DNA from: Bacteroidales bacterium
GTDB lineage: Bacteria; Bacteroidota; Bacteroidia; Bacteroidales; WCHB1-69
NCBI GenBank assembly: GCA_017549765.1
Contig: JAFYNM010000029.1
Span: 157,720-221,719 of the forward strand
DNA: 64,000 nucleotides
Direction of reading: 5' to 3'
This document shows, piece after piece, positions 1 to 8,288 of this stretch; the stretch's first letter is position 1; every line of letters starts with the position of its first letter. The notes below the pieces were generated by a model. It saw only the letters and a list, made by a program, of their open reading frames with translations, was not told the DNA's origin and searched no databases. A program made the translations under genes and the position numbers.

Positions 1-121
1 AGGTCGGCGTATAACGGCATGAACGTCCGATCAAAGGCGAAAGCGTCCACTGATAGATCTTGATGAAAGAGATCATCACCGCCCCTATCAAATCCGATAT
101 CGCTTTGAGCACCTTCTTCAT
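1..121 (-). CDS. yidD: YidD, membrane protein insertion efficiency factor (partial)
   Basis: This gene begins at an ATG at 121-119 and runs off the left edge, so only about 40 N-terminal residues are present. They contain an amphipathic/hydrophobic segment followed by the YidD hallmark around YQWTLSPLIGRSCRYTPT. The ATG overlaps the rnpA stop as ATGA, showing translational coupling. YidD is a small inner-membrane-associated protein that helps YidC/Sec insertion, and it follows rnpA in many bacteria. The family call rests on motif plus gene order. The missing C-terminus prevents checking the conserved cysteine region. Confidence 0.85.
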   Translation of the reverse strand, partial: MKKVLKAISDLIGAVMISFIKIYQWTLSPLIGRSCRYTPT

Positions 122-507
122 AGCACCTTTTGCAACTTTTGATAAAGCTGGATCACGGTCTGGCAGACTGACTCGAAATCCGTCAACTCCTTGCCGACAT
201 ATATCCAGCACATCTGCATCTGCAGACCGGAAGCATGCTCGTCGGGGAATTGATATTTGTGGGTGCGGAAAGCCTCCCGCATCAACCGTTTGAGACGGTT
301 CCGGTCCACCGCCCGGGGAAAAAGACGTTTGGGGACCACAACAGCCACGGAAGAGTCCACTGTTGCGGAACTCTCCACTACCCTATAGTAACATTTGATT
401 GGATGGACAAACACAGACCGTCTGCCCGCCACTATTTCCTGAATCTGAAGCGATGACTTGATACGATAGTGCCGCGAAAACGATGCCTTAGCGTCTGCGG
501 GTGGCAT
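118..507 (-). CDS. rnpA: Ribonuclease P protein component
   Basis: A protein of 129 residues with the RnpA core: an N-terminal helix, a central strand region ending in AVVVPKRLFPRAVDRN and the RNR-type motif RAVDRNRLKRLMREAFR near residues 65-81, which contacts the catalytic RNA. It is the protein cofactor of RNase P for tRNA 5' maturation. The length is normal for the family. It overlaps hemD by 20 nt at its 5' end and yidD by 4 nt at its 3' end, so the three genes are probably one transcript. The catalytic RNA gene rnpB was not recognised in the window. Confidence 0.93.
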   Translation of the reverse strand: MPPADAKASFSRHYRIKSSLQIQEIVAGRRSVFVHPIKCYYRVVESSATVDSSVAVVVPKRLFPRAVDRNRLKRLMREAFRTHKYQFPDEHASGLQMQMCWIYVGKELTDFESVCQTVIQLYQKLQKVL

Positions 508-1252
508 ACTCCTTCAAATAAGCGTCCATGGCATCCGTGATGGAGGGGAACTCCTTGGTAGGAGCCTCCACCTGCGCGGTGAGACCCTGCTCCTGCAAAG
601 CCGTCACAACAGAATGACCCAACGCGGCAAAAACAACCTCTCCTTGCTCGAAGTCAGGATAGTTCTCCTTCAAAGAATGCACTCCGTTTGGGCTGAACAA
701 CACAATCATATCGTACTTGCTGATGTCAATGTCCTCCTTCAAATTGGCCGTGACAGTCTCGAAGACAACAGCCTCATGATAGCGGATCTCATGACTCTGC
801 AAGAAGTCGATCAACTCCTTGTTGGCACCCGTCTGTCCGCAGGGGACAAGCATCGACAACTCCTTGTTCTTCAATAAGATCTCATAGAAGTTCGACATGG
901 TGGAGTCTTTGGAGAAGAAGATCTTGCGCTTGCGGAACTGGATATACTTCTGCAGATAGACAGCCACAGCCTCCGTGGAGCAGAAATACTTCATCGATTC
1001 CGGCATCACAATGCGCATCTCCTTGCACAACTCAAAGAAATTGTCAATCGTATTCTTGCTGTAGAATATGATTGCCTGATGCTCCAAAATATTGACTTTG
1101 GACTTCCTGAAATCCACCGCAGACACGTTCTGGATCCGGAAGAATTTATAGAAATCCATATTGATGCTATACTTCTTCTTCAAGTCTCCATAAGGAGATT
1201 TCTCGATATCCGCAGGGGCATTTTGCGAAATCAGGATGTTTTTAATTTTCAT
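488..1252 (-). CDS. hemD: Uroporphyrinogen-III synthase (HemD)
   Basis: A protein of 254 residues with the two-lobed HemD layout: an N-terminal lobe with a strand-helix pattern (KIKNILISQ, QAIIFYSKNTIDNFF) and a C-terminal lobe with MIVLFSPNGVHSLKENY and AALGHSVVTALQEQG, the usual HemD conserved stretches. It cyclises hydroxymethylbilane to uroporphyrinogen III in tetrapyrrole (haem, corrinoid, sirohaem) synthesis. HemD families diverge strongly in sequence, so the call also leans on the Bacteroidetes order DUF4271-hemD-rnpA. A TAnnTTTG-like motif lies 81 nt upstream inside the preceding gene and could give it its own promoter. Confidence 0.85.
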   Translation of the reverse strand: MKIKNILISQNAPADIEKSPYGDLKKKYSINMDFYKFFRIQNVSAVDFRKSKVNILEHQAIIFYSKNTIDNFFELCKEMRIVMPESMKYFCSTEAVAVYLQKYIQFRKRKIFFSKDSTMSNFYEILLKNKELSMLVPCGQTGANKELIDFLQSHEIRYHEAVVFETVTANLKEDIDISKYDMIVLFSPNGVHSLKENYPDFEQGEVVFAALGHSVVTALQEQGLTAQVEAPTKEFPSITDAMDAYLKEYATRRR

Positions 1253-1277
1253 ATTTTTATCTATAATTATCTTATTC

Positions 1278-1979
1278 TTAAACAGTTAGTATAAACTTTA
1301 CCAAGATAAGGTATGGTAAAATTTCAAGGGTGCAAAAATAGATAAAAAAATGAAATAATTTGAAGGTTCTGGAATTTATTTTATAAGAATTGTAGAAATA
1401 TAGGCAAACAAGTAATAAAAGTATGACGAAGAAGACGTTTATCGCCGACAAAAGGTGGGTGAAGATGACCAAAGCCAGAATCAGATAGAGTGCCAGAGCC
1501 GCTACGGTGATGAAAATGAACTTATGCTGGTGAAGCATTGACTTGTCCTTTTGATGCTCAAACAGATAGGCATACAGATTCAGCAACAAGATCTTGACAA
1601 AATAGAGGACGAAAAGGGCCAGAAAGGAGAGCCCGTAACAGCCAATATAGGTGAATCGGATGATCAATTCCGGATGATAGAGTTCCAGCCAGGTCGTCAC
1701 GCCCAGTGCGAAGGTGGCGATGTCGAAGACCAGCATAACCCGGAAGATACGCTGCTCGACGATTTTGCCGTCACGCTGCAAGAGGGAGAAGTAGCGAGGA
1801 AGCACCATCGCTTTGAGAATCTGGGAAACCTTGCCACGAGAAGTGGCCACAACAATTGCCAACATTGCGAGCAAAACCAACATAATCAAGATGTTCCAGT
1901 TGTTCGCATGCACAACAGGAGCATCACTGAAATTGGAAAACTCGAGAGAATGTCGGTTGAAAATGGTAGAGAGCAGCAC
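1278..1979 (-). CDS. DUF4271 integral membrane protein
   Basis: A protein of 233 residues dominated by hydrophobic helices, at least five or six predicted membrane spans (for example around 30-48, 88-105, 115-135, 155-175, 178-195 and 210-230). The pattern and the position next to hemD match the Bacteroidetes DUF4271 family, whose function is unknown. Its start codon overlaps the stop of the upstream T9SS protein by one base, so the two are translationally coupled. No enzymatic motif is visible. Confidence 0.8.
   Translation of the reverse strand: MLLSTIFNRHSLEFSNFSDAPVVHANNWNILIMLVLLAMLAIVVATSRGKVSQILKAMVLPRYFSLLQRDGKIVEQRIFRVMLVFDIATFALGVTTWLELYHPELIIRFTYIGCYGLSFLALFVLYFVKILLLNLYAYLFEHQKDKSMLHQHKFIFITVAALALYLILALVIFTHLLSAINVFFVILLLLVCLYFYNSYKINSRTFKLFHFFIYFCTLEILPYLILVKFILTV
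1333..1340 (-). promoter_or_regulatory. Possible internal -7 element for hemD
   Basis: The minus strand reads TATTTTTG, matching the Bacteroidetes -7 consensus TAnnTTTG. It lies within the 3' end of the DUF4271 gene, 81 nt upstream of the hemD start. No clear -33 TTTG partner is visible, so this may be a chance match in coding sequence. Confidence 0.35.
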
Positions 1980-2701
1980 TATTTCACCAGCAGCTTCTTG
2001 GAAGACAACATACGGCCGTCGCTTTCAATTCCATAGAAATAGACGCCGGCCTTAAGACCGGAAAGGTCAACGACACTCTTGCCAGACGTAGAAGCTACAC
2101 TACGATAGACCTCCATACCCGTCAAATTCCGGATGACCACGTAAGCGGAGGAGCTGTTCTGAACAGCATATTCCAGAGTGACCTGCGTAGTGGCCGGGTT
2201 CGGATAGGCAGTCAACTTGCTGACAGTCGGCAGATCCTGAACCCCTGTGGTAGTTGTATAGTTGATGATGAAACTGATGGTGTCGTTGGCGTCATCACTG
2301 TTCACTATCGTAAAGCGGACACGCTGGGTACCGGCCGCAGGGTGCGAATATGAGGCGTGGAAAACATTCGTCTCATCATCCAATCCCCATGTCTGCCCAG
2401 GATTCAGATAGAGCTCTTGCGACATGTTGCCAGTATAACAGGTCCCTCCCACGCAGAAGGTGATGGCATCACTGCTGACGGATGTCAACACCTGTTTGCG
2501 AATGCGGAAGAAGACGGCATCCTGTTGGTTGTTGGTAAATTCGATGTATGTATTTGTGGAAACTCCTACCTGAGACGTAACGTAAATGTTGGCGTTGTTG
2601 GGGAGGGTGGCATTGTCATATTTCAACGTAAGTGGCTGTGCACCAAGCGATATGGCAAACATGCAACACAAAAGGATAAATATATTTCTCATCTTTTTCA
2701 T
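1979..2701 (-). CDS. Secreted protein with T9SS type A sorting domain
   Basis: A protein of 240 residues. It has a classical signal peptide (KKMRNIFILLCCMFAISLGAQ), a central beta-rich region of about 130 residues, and from about residue 165 a C-terminal domain with the PNPA motif followed by GVYFYGIESDGRMLSSKKLLVK-type ending, diagnostic of the Por secretion system (T9SS) type A signal. The protein is therefore expected to cross the outer membrane through T9SS and have its C-terminal domain removed. The central region is not recognised. It is the first gene of the run to yidD and has a good -7 promoter motif just upstream. Confidence 0.85.
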   Translation of the reverse strand: MKKMRNIFILLCCMFAISLGAQPLTLKYDNATLPNNANIYVTSQVGVSTNTYIEFTNNQQDAVFFRIRKQVLTSVSSDAITFCVGGTCYTGNMSQELYLNPGQTWGLDDETNVFHASYSHPAAGTQRVRFTIVNSDDANDTISFIINYTTTTGVQDLPTVSKLTAYPNPATTQVTLEYAVQNSSSAYVVIRNLTGMEVYRSVASTSGKSVVDLSGLKAGVYFYGIESDGRMLSSKKLLVK

Positions 2702-2718
2702 AAAATTGTATCAGGCTA

Positions 2719-2726
2719 CAAAAATA
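2719..2726 (-). promoter_or_regulatory. -7 promoter element for the T9SS protein/hemD run
   Basis: TATTTTTG on the minus strand, 18 nt before the start codon of the T9SS protein, fits the Bacteroidetes TAnnTTTG consensus and the usual short leader. Confidence 0.6.
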
Positions 2727-2765
2727 CAAAAAAAATGAATTGTCGGGGAGAAGTGTGGATTTTTT

Positions 2766-3497
2766 TTATTCGGATTGCAACAACTTCATAAACAGCTGGT
2801 TGAAGGGAGGTGCCTCTACCAATATCTCCGTATGTTGCACGGGATGTTCAAAGCAGAGCCGACGGGCATGCAAAGAGATGCTGCCGTCCTCGTTGGAACG
2901 CCGGGCACCGTATTTGAGATCCCCCTTGATCGGGCAGCCCATCGCGGAGAGTTGCGCTCTGATCTGATGGTGCCTGCCGGTATGCAGATCGACTTCCAGC
3001 AGTGCGTACTTATCCCCGGCGGCCAGCAGCCGATACGATAGCTCGGCACGCTGCCAGCCAGCCTTCTCCACGCTGGAGACCTCAGACGTGTTGGTGCGCT
3101 CGTTCTTACGCATATAATGGACGAGCGTGCCCTCGGGCTGTTCGGGAATCCGCTCTACAATGGCCCAGTAAGTCTTCTGCATGGCCCGTTCCTTGACCAA
3201 AGCATTCATCCGCGCCAACGCCTTGGAGGTCTTGGCAAAGACCACCGCGCCGCTGACGGGCCTGTCAATGCGGTGCACCAGCCCGCAGAAGACATTGCCC
3301 GGTTTGTTGGCACTTACCTTTATATAATGGCGCACCATCTCCAACAAGGGCTCGTCGCCGGTCTTGTCGCCCTGCACAATCTCACCCGCCCGCTTGTTCA
3401 CGATGAGCAGGTGGTTGTCCTCATAGAGGATGCGGTTGCTGATGTCGGTGATATCAGTATTGCTCTGATTCATTGGGGAAATTACGACTCTTGACAT
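2766..3497 (-). CDS. RluA-family pseudouridine synthase
   Basis: A protein of 243 residues. The catalytic aspartate motif HRIDRPVSG lies near residues 77-85, followed by the RluA-family region [14 protein letters not shown] and a C-terminal [11 protein letters not shown] stretch. No N-terminal S4 domain is present, as in the short RluA/TruC-like subgroup. It isomerises a uridine in rRNA or tRNA; the site cannot be told from sequence. The annotated ATG overlaps panB by 44 nt; an in-frame ATG at 3473 would shorten the overlap to 20 nt and is equally plausible. Confidence 0.9.
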   Translation of the reverse strand: MSRVVISPMNQSNTDITDISNRILYEDNHLLIVNKRAGEIVQGDKTGDEPLLEMVRHYIKVSANKPGNVFCGLVHRIDRPVSGAVVFAKTSKALARMNALVKERAMQKTYWAIVERIPEQPEGTLVHYMRKNERTNTSEVSSVEKAGWQRAELSYRLLAAGDKYALLEVDLHTGRHHQIRAQLSAMGCPIKGDLKYGARRSNEDGSISLHARRLCFEHPVQHTEILVEAPPFNQLFMKLLQSE

Positions 3498-4275
3498 CGT
3501 CGATATAGTGCTCGATGGCCCCCACGATCTCCTCGCTGAGATTCAGGTAACGGCGCAGGAAGCGAGGTGAGAACTGCTGGGTGATGCCCATCATGTCGTG
3601 GAAGACGAGCACCTGACCGCTGGTCTCCCTGCCGGCACCGATGCCGATGGTCGGGATATGCAAGGTCTCCGTGACCTTGGCGGCCAAGGTGGCAGGAATC
3701 TTCTCCAGCACCAAGGCGAAACAGCCGTGCTCTTCCAGCAGCTTGGCATTCTCCATCAGCTGGTCGGCCTCCTCCTCACTGGTGGCACGCACCGCGTAGG
3801 TGCCGAACTTGTTGATGGATTGCGGTGTCAGTCCGAGATGGCCCATCACGGGGATGCCGGCGCTGAGGATACGGTCGATGGACTCGATGACCTCTGCCCC
3901 ACCCTCCAACTTGACGGCGTCGGCGCCCGACTCTTTCATGATGCGGATGGCGGAGGCAAGTGCCTGCTTGGAGTTGCCCTGATAGGTGCCGAAAGGCAAA
4001 TCCACAACCACCAGCGCGCGCTTGACGGCACGCACCACGGAAGAGGCATGGTAGATCATGTCGTCCAGCGTGATGGGCAAGGTGGTCTTGTAGCCCGCCA
4101 TCACATTGGCAGCGGAGTCGCCCACCAAAATGACATCGATCTTCGCCATGTCCAACAAGGTGGCGATGGAATAGTCGTAGGCCGTCAACATGGCGATACG
4201 CTCGTTGGCGTTGCGCATCTTCTGCAGCGTGTTGGTCGTGATTTTTGTAATGTTCTCTGTTAAATATCCAGACAT
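3454..4275 (-). CDS. panB: 3-methyl-2-oxobutanoate hydroxymethyltransferase
   Basis: A 273-residue TIM-barrel enzyme of pantothenate synthesis that transfers a hydroxymethyl group from methylene-tetrahydrofolate to ketoisovalerate. Visible hallmarks are [15 protein letters not shown], the metal-binding [28 protein letters not shown] and the IGIGAG motif. Length is standard. It overlaps the downstream pseudouridine synthase gene, suggesting one transcript, and has a TATTTTTG promoter element about 20 nt upstream. Confidence 0.96.
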   Translation of the reverse strand: MSGYLTENITKITTNTLQKMRNANERIAMLTAYDYSIATLLDMAKIDVILVGDSAANVMAGYKTTLPITLDDMIYHASSVVRAVKRALVVVDLPFGTYQGNSKQALASAIRIMKESGADAVKLEGGAEVIESIDRILSAGIPVMGHLGLTPQSINKFGTYAVRATSEEEADQLMENAKLLEEHGCFALVLEKIPATLAAKVTETLHIPTIGIGAGRETSGQVLVFHDMMGITQQFSPRFLRRYLNLSEEIVGAIEHYIDDVKSRNFPNESEQY

Positions 4276-4296
4276 TTCTTATAGATTTTGAACGCG

Positions 4297-4304
4297 CAAA
4301 AATA
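4297..4304 (-). promoter_or_regulatory. -7 promoter element for panB
   Basis: TATTTTTG on the minus strand, 21 nt before the panB start, fits the Bacteroidetes -7 consensus. Confidence 0.6.
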
Positions 4305-4312
4305 AAAAAAAT

Positions 4313-4415
4313 ATTGCTGAAAAACGCCGAAAATACGGAAACCATGCGGAAACACAAGGTCAGGATATTTATTCATCTATTTCCGCGCATTTCCGTTTAT
4401 TCCGCATATTTCCGC
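4313..4415. repeat. Inverted single copy of the ~113-bp TTTCCGCATGG repeat
   Basis: This spacer carries, in reverse orientation, the same unit that is tandemly repeated at 23889-24290. Shared blocks include the complements of TTTCCGCATGGTTTCCGTAT and of GCGGAAATATGCGGAAAT. The outer TTTCCGCAT and ATGCGGAAA arms can pair. The copy lies between panB and the galactose operon terminator. Confidence 0.75.
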
Positions 4416-4416
4416 A

Positions 4417-4449
4417 TTAAAAAAGGGAGAACCCTTGAGGCCCTCCCTT
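4417..4449 (-). terminator. Rho-independent terminator of the galactose operon
   Basis: On the minus strand AAGGGAG (4449-4443) pairs with CTCCCTT (4429-4423), followed by a run of T. It lies 25 nt after the stop codon of the MFS transporter, the last gene of the gal operon. Confidence 0.75.
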
Positions 4450-4473
4450 CTAATCGTTCCAAACACCACCCTT

Positions 4474-5772
4474 CTACTCTACCGGAATATCGGTATTGAC
4501 ATTCTTGGAGCCCCAAAGGGCATAGAAGAGGATGTAGGCGGCGCAAGCCAGCACCACGAAGAAGCTGGTCATGTAGCTGCCTGTAATGTCGGCGAGCCAG
4601 CCCTGGAGACCCAGCACGATGGCGAAACCGAACACCATAGTCATGAAGGCACCGGAAGCGATAGCCGTGTATTTACCCAGTCCTTCGGTAGCCAGGTTGA
4701 AGATGGCTCCCCACATCACAGAGGAGCACAGGCCCACGAGGATGAAGGCGAAGATGCCAATTGGCACTTGCGCCCAGATCACGGAGAGATTGGCCCAGTC
4801 AATACCGGGAACCTTGACCATGATGGAGCTGGGGGCGAACATACCAAAGGCAACGAGCGCCACGGCCAAGCCAGACACCGTGGCCAGCATGGTTTTCGTG
4901 GAGACTTTCCCGCCGACGGCACCACCGATGAACCGACCAATGAGCATCATCAACCAATAGACGGCCACAATGAGGCCCACCACGGTGCCATCCATACCGA
5001 GGCCCGGCGTGGCGGCATCCGGAGCGGCGGTCATATACTGCATCATGTAGGTAGGAGGACCCACTTCCACAGAGCCATACAGGAAGATGGCCAAGATGCC
5101 CAGTTTGAAATGACGGAAGGAGAAGGCGCTGTACTTGTCTTTCGGCGCATTGGCATCCTTCAGTTCCACGGGTTGTTGCGGCTCCTCGATCTTGGTGAAG
5201 AGGATCACGATGAAGGCGACCACGAAGATGGCCAGAGCAATCATCAACGCAGGTGTGGCATCGGCGATCTTGGCCTTGGTGGCCTCGCCAATGAGGGCGC
5301 CCATGATGATGTACACGGCCACGGCTGCAGCAGAGTTGAAGACACCGCCGATCTGGATCAGCTGGTTGCCCTTGTTGCCGCCACCGCCTAACAGGTTGAG
5401 CATCGGGTTGACGACCGTGTTCAGCATGCACATGCAGAAGCCGGCAATGAAGGCACCGACGAGATAGACGGCAAAGCTGCCGACCTGGCCGCTGAGCCAT
5501 TGCACGAGGATACCGAGAATACCCACGGCCAACGCCATCAAGGCGGTCTTCTTATAACCAAACCGCTTGATCAGCATACCCGAAGGGATACCCATCACCA
5601 GGTAGGCGATGAAATTGCCGTAGTTGCCAATCTGGGACAAAAAGTTGCTGGCCCCGAACTGGTTCTTGACGATGACGGCCATGGGCGAACAGAGGTTCGT
5701 CACGAAAGCGATCATCGCAAAGAGGGCTATCATCACAATAATAGCACCCCATTGTTTTGTTTTAGTACTCAT
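4474..5772 (-). CDS. Sugar MFS transporter (glucose/galactose type)
   Basis: A 432-residue protein with about 12 hydrophobic spans. It has the MFS loop 2-3 pattern GIPSGMLIKRFGYKKTALM near residues 60-80 and the FucP/GluP-like stretch CMCMLNTVVNPMLNLL. An extra hydrophilic loop at mid-protein separates the two six-helix halves. Family knowledge plus its place directly after galM and in a run with galK point to galactose or glucose import by proton or sodium symport; the substrate is inferred from context. Eleven nt separate it from galM. Confidence 0.88.
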   Translation of the reverse strand: MSTKTKQWGAIIVMIALFAMIAFVTNLCSPMAVIVKNQFGASNFLSQIGNYGNFIAYLVMGIPSGMLIKRFGYKKTALMALAVGILGILVQWLSGQVGSFAVYLVGAFIAGFCMCMLNTVVNPMLNLLGGGGNKGNQLIQIGGVFNSAAAVAVYIIMGALIGEATKAKIADATPALMIALAIFVVAFIVILFTKIEEPQQPVELKDANAPKDKYSAFSFRHFKLGILAIFLYGSVEVGPPTYMMQYMTAAPDAATPGLGMDGTVVGLIVAVYWLMMLIGRFIGGAVGGKVSTKTMLATVSGLAVALVAFGMFAPSSIMVKVPGIDWANLSVIWAQVPIGIFAFILVGLCSSVMWGAIFNLATEGLGKYTAIASGAFMTMVFGFAIVLGLQGWLADITGSYMTSFFVVLACAAYILFYALWGSKNVNTDIPVE

Positions 5773-5782
5773 TGTTGTTGTA

Positions 5783-6835
5783 TTAGAATGTTAAAAAATA
5801 AAAAATGATTGATTCGTGATAAGTCTCCCCCGGACGAAGCACCGTGCCGGGGAAGTTGGGATGGTTGGGGGCATCGGGCAAGGCCTGACACTCCAAAGCC
5901 ACTCCGGTGTAGTCGTGATAGCGATGGCCGTTCTTGCCTTGTGGACAACCTTCCAGCCAGTTGCCGGTATAGACCTGCAGTCCTCGCTGGGTGGTGGCGA
6001 TGCCGACCAGACGGCCTGTCCCTTCGTGAGACAGCTGGGCCGCCATCGTCATCGTGTTGTCGTCTTTGTCGAGCACCCAGCAGCTATCATAGCCCTTGCC
6101 GGCGCGCAGTGCGTCAAAGTCCGCGTGGATGTCCCGCCCGATGCGTTTCTCTTCGCGGAAGTCCATGGGCGTGCCCTCCACGGAGCACATCTCGCCCGTG
6201 GGGACCAGATCGTTGTCGGTGGCCAGATATTCTCCTGCGAAAACCCTCAAGTCGTGATCCAAGATGTCGCCGTCCCCCTCCCCTTTCAGGTTGAAGTAGG
6301 TGTGGTTGGTCAGATTCACGACGGTCGGCTTGTCGGTGACAGCCTGCAGGTCCACACAGAGTGTGTTAAAATCCGTTAATGTATAGCGCACCGTGGCGGT
6401 CAGTTGGCCGGGATAGCCTTGCTCGCCGTCTGCCGCGGTGTAGGTGAAGACCACGCTGTCGTTCACCACCTCGCCTTTCCACAGACGGTTGGCGAAGCCC
6501 CATGTGCCGCCATGGAGGTGGTGCTTGCCGCCGGCAGTGTTCAAATCCAGCTGAAACGCTTGACCATCAATTTCAAAGCGGCCGTGGGCGATGCGGTTGG
6601 CATAGCGCCCGGGCACCTTGCCCATGCAGGGACCGTCGCCGATATAGTCCTCCGGCTTGTCGTAGCCCAAGGCGATATCCGCGAGATGACCGTTCCGGTC
6701 GGGTGTCAAGAGGCTGACGATGCCCGCCCCGATTTCGCACAGCTGCACGCGCACGCCATGCTCGTTCTCCATCGTGAAGAGCCGCACCTCCTTCCCCTCA
6801 GGCCCCTTTCCCCATATCTTTGTTTCAATATGCAT
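5783..6835 (-). CDS. galM: Aldose 1-epimerase (galactose mutarotase)
   Basis: A 350-residue beta-sandwich protein with GalM hallmarks: GRYANRIAHGRFEIDG, NLTNHTYFNLKGEG with the catalytic histidine, and the late TGNWLEG and VALECQALPDAPNHPNFP stretch holding the general-base glutamate. It interconverts alpha and beta anomers of galactose so that galactokinase can act. There is no signal peptide, so it acts in the cytosol. It lies between the nucleotidyltransferase and the transporter, all on one strand with short gaps. Confidence 0.95.
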   Translation of the reverse strand: MHIETKIWGKGPEGKEVRLFTMENEHGVRVQLCEIGAGIVSLLTPDRNGHLADIALGYDKPEDYIGDGPCMGKVPGRYANRIAHGRFEIDGQAFQLDLNTAGGKHHLHGGTWGFANRLWKGEVVNDSVVFTYTAADGEQGYPGQLTATVRYTLTDFNTLCVDLQAVTDKPTVVNLTNHTYFNLKGEGDGDILDHDLRVFAGEYLATDNDLVPTGEMCSVEGTPMDFREEKRIGRDIHADFDALRAGKGYDSCWVLDKDDNTMTMAAQLSHEGTGRLVGIATTQRGLQVYTGNWLEGCPQGKNGHRYHDYTGVALECQALPDAPNHPNFPGTVLRPGETYHESIIFYFLTF

Positions 6836-6841
6836 GTTATA

Positions 6842-6893
6842 GATATTGTTGAACTGTTGATTTGTTGATTTGTTGAATTGTTGAGAAATCCTC
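6842..6893. repeat. Degenerate TTGTTGA low-complexity repeat
   Basis: The galM upstream spacer holds about five imperfect copies of a TTGTTGAxTTG word. Similar filler occurs near 54785-54820. Confidence 0.6.
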
Positions 6894-6922
6894 CCACCCC
6901 ATCAACTATTATCTATTATCTG

Positions 6923-7834
6923 TTATTTCTCCCACAGCTTCTCCGGATACACTCCCCGCTCAATCAGCTCCCGCACCTTGCGCATCACCTCGGGCTTGTC
7001 CTCTTTGTAGGTGACACCGAACCAGGAGGCGTTGCTGGAGAGCACTTTCACTTTGGCAGATCCGTCGTTAATGGCATTGTTGACCATCAATGGGATATAG
7101 AACTCGGCTTTGATATTCGTCTGGGCGGGTCCCTTCAGAAACTCCACAAAGCCCTTCTCCGAGTACTCGAAGAAGTCGGGAGTAAAGCCGAAGAAGTTCA
7201 TGGAGACCAGCGAGTCCATGTCGAGTGGATGTGAGCCTGTCTCATCGGTATATGCCGCGCCACCGTCTTCAGTATGGCCGATGGCGGTGCGCTCCACAAT
7301 GGTCAGCAGGTTATCGTCCTCATCGGCAGTACAGATGCCTCGCGACACGGTGCCGAAATCGGACATGGTGTTGCGCAGTTTGTAGGCCACCATGCTGTAG
7401 GCGCCCTTTTGGCCCTCGCACTCGCGCAGATATTGGGCCAGCACCTCGTAGGCCTCCTTGCCGTAGAAGTCGTCGGCGTTGATGGCGGCAAACGGTTCGT
7501 GGATGACATCCTTGGCCATGAGCACGGCATGGCACGTGCCCCAGGGCTTGACGCGCCCCTCCGGGACCGTGAAGCCCGCCGGCAGCTTGTCCAGCGACTG
7601 ATATACATACTCAACGGGAATACCGAATTTCTCTTCGTTGTTGACTTTCTGGAATGCCTCGGCAAAGTCCTCGCGGATCACGAAGACCACCTTGCCGAAT
7701 CCGGCACGCTTGGCGTCATAAATAGAATAATCCAGGATGGCCTCATTGTTGGGCCCGATGCCGTCCATCTGCTTCAAAGCCCCATATCGGGAACCCAAGC
7801 CTGCGGCGAGAACTAATAATGTGGGTGAATTCAT
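6923..7834 (-). CDS. Sugar-1-phosphate nucleotidyltransferase
   Basis: A 303-residue Rossmann-like nucleotidyltransferase. The N-terminal signature LAAGLGSRYGALKQMD binds the nucleotide, and AINADDFYG holds the metal-binding aspartates. It would couple a hexose-1-phosphate to a nucleoside triphosphate. It lies in the galactose operon, and no galT is seen in the window, so a role converting galactose-1-phosphate to UDP-galactose with UTP is an attractive inference. The sequence alone does not fix sugar or nucleotide specificity; GlcNAc-1-P or glucose-1-P are alternatives. Confidence 0.85.
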   Translation of the reverse strand: MNSPTLLVLAAGLGSRYGALKQMDGIGPNNEAILDYSIYDAKRAGFGKVVFVIREDFAEAFQKVNNEEKFGIPVEYVYQSLDKLPAGFTVPEGRVKPWGTCHAVLMAKDVIHEPFAAINADDFYGKEAYEVLAQYLRECEGQKGAYSMVAYKLRNTMSDFGTVSRGICTADEDDNLLTIVERTAIGHTEDGGAAYTDETGSHPLDMDSLVSMNFFGFTPDFFEYSEKGFVEFLKGPAQTNIKAEFYIPLMVNNAINDGSAKVKVLSSNASWFGVTYKEDKPEVMRKVRELIERGVYPEKLWEK

Positions 7835-7845
7835 ATTTACAAGTT

Positions 7846-7880
7846 TTCAGTTGTCAGTTTTCAGTTATCAGTTATTGGTT
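7846..7880. repeat. CAGTTATCAGTT-type degenerate repeat
   Basis: Short run of imperfect CAGTT(G/A)TCAGTTTTCAG words just upstream of the nucleotidyltransferase start. It runs into the last codons of the four-helix-bundle gene. Confidence 0.6.
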
Positions 7881-8246
7881 TTTAGGTTTAAGTTTGTTTT
7901 TTGTTGTTTGGGTAATGCTGTTAAACAATCTATACAATTCTTTACAATTTGTCATGATCTGATCATATTCTTGTTTAGTTATCAAATTAGTTTTATACAA
8001 TAATTCCAACCAGTATTCAGTTTCCGCTGTTTCTTTCAGTGATATGAAAATTTTGGAGAGAAATTCTTTATCGCTCACGGCATTTTGAGCTTCAACAAGA
8101 TTAGCCCCGATGCTTGTCCCGCTACGCAATATTTGTTTGGACAGTACATATTCTTTCACATCCTCTGTCAGGTGTCTATAAAGATTCACGACATCAATCG
8201 AAAAATCCATGCATTTGATCCTCAAAAATTTCCCAAAATCCTCCAT
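7872..8246 (-). CDS. Four-helix-bundle protein (23S rRNA IVS-type)
   Basis: A small protein of 124 residues from the ATG at 8246. It contains the family signature LRSGTSIGANLVEAQNAVSDKEFLSKIFISLKETAETEYWLELL, typical of the four-helix-bundle proteins first noticed in 23S rRNA intervening sequences. These form pentameric bundles of unknown role and are scattered as single mobile-looking genes. An upstream in-frame ATG at 8276 lies inside a repeat and inside galK and is less likely. It interrupts the gal operon between galK and the nucleotidyltransferase and is more AT-rich than its neighbours, suggesting insertion. Confidence 0.88.
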   Translation of the reverse strand: MEDFGKFLRIKCMDFSIDVVNLYRHLTEDVKEYVLSKQILRSGTSIGANLVEAQNAVSDKEFLSKIFISLKETAETEYWLELLYKTNLITKQEYDQIMTNCKELYRLFNSITQTTKNKLKPKNQ

Positions 8247-8248
8247 AC

Positions 8249-8288
8249 TCTTTAACTGATAACTGAACACTGACAACTGACAACTCTT
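8249..8288. repeat. CAGTTATCAGTT-type repeat at the galK 3' end
   Basis: Imperfect tandem words AACTGATAACTGAACACTGACAACTGACAA. On the minus strand they encode the last residues (SCQCSVIS) and stop codon of galK, so the repeat has replaced or extended the natural C-terminus. Confidence 0.65.
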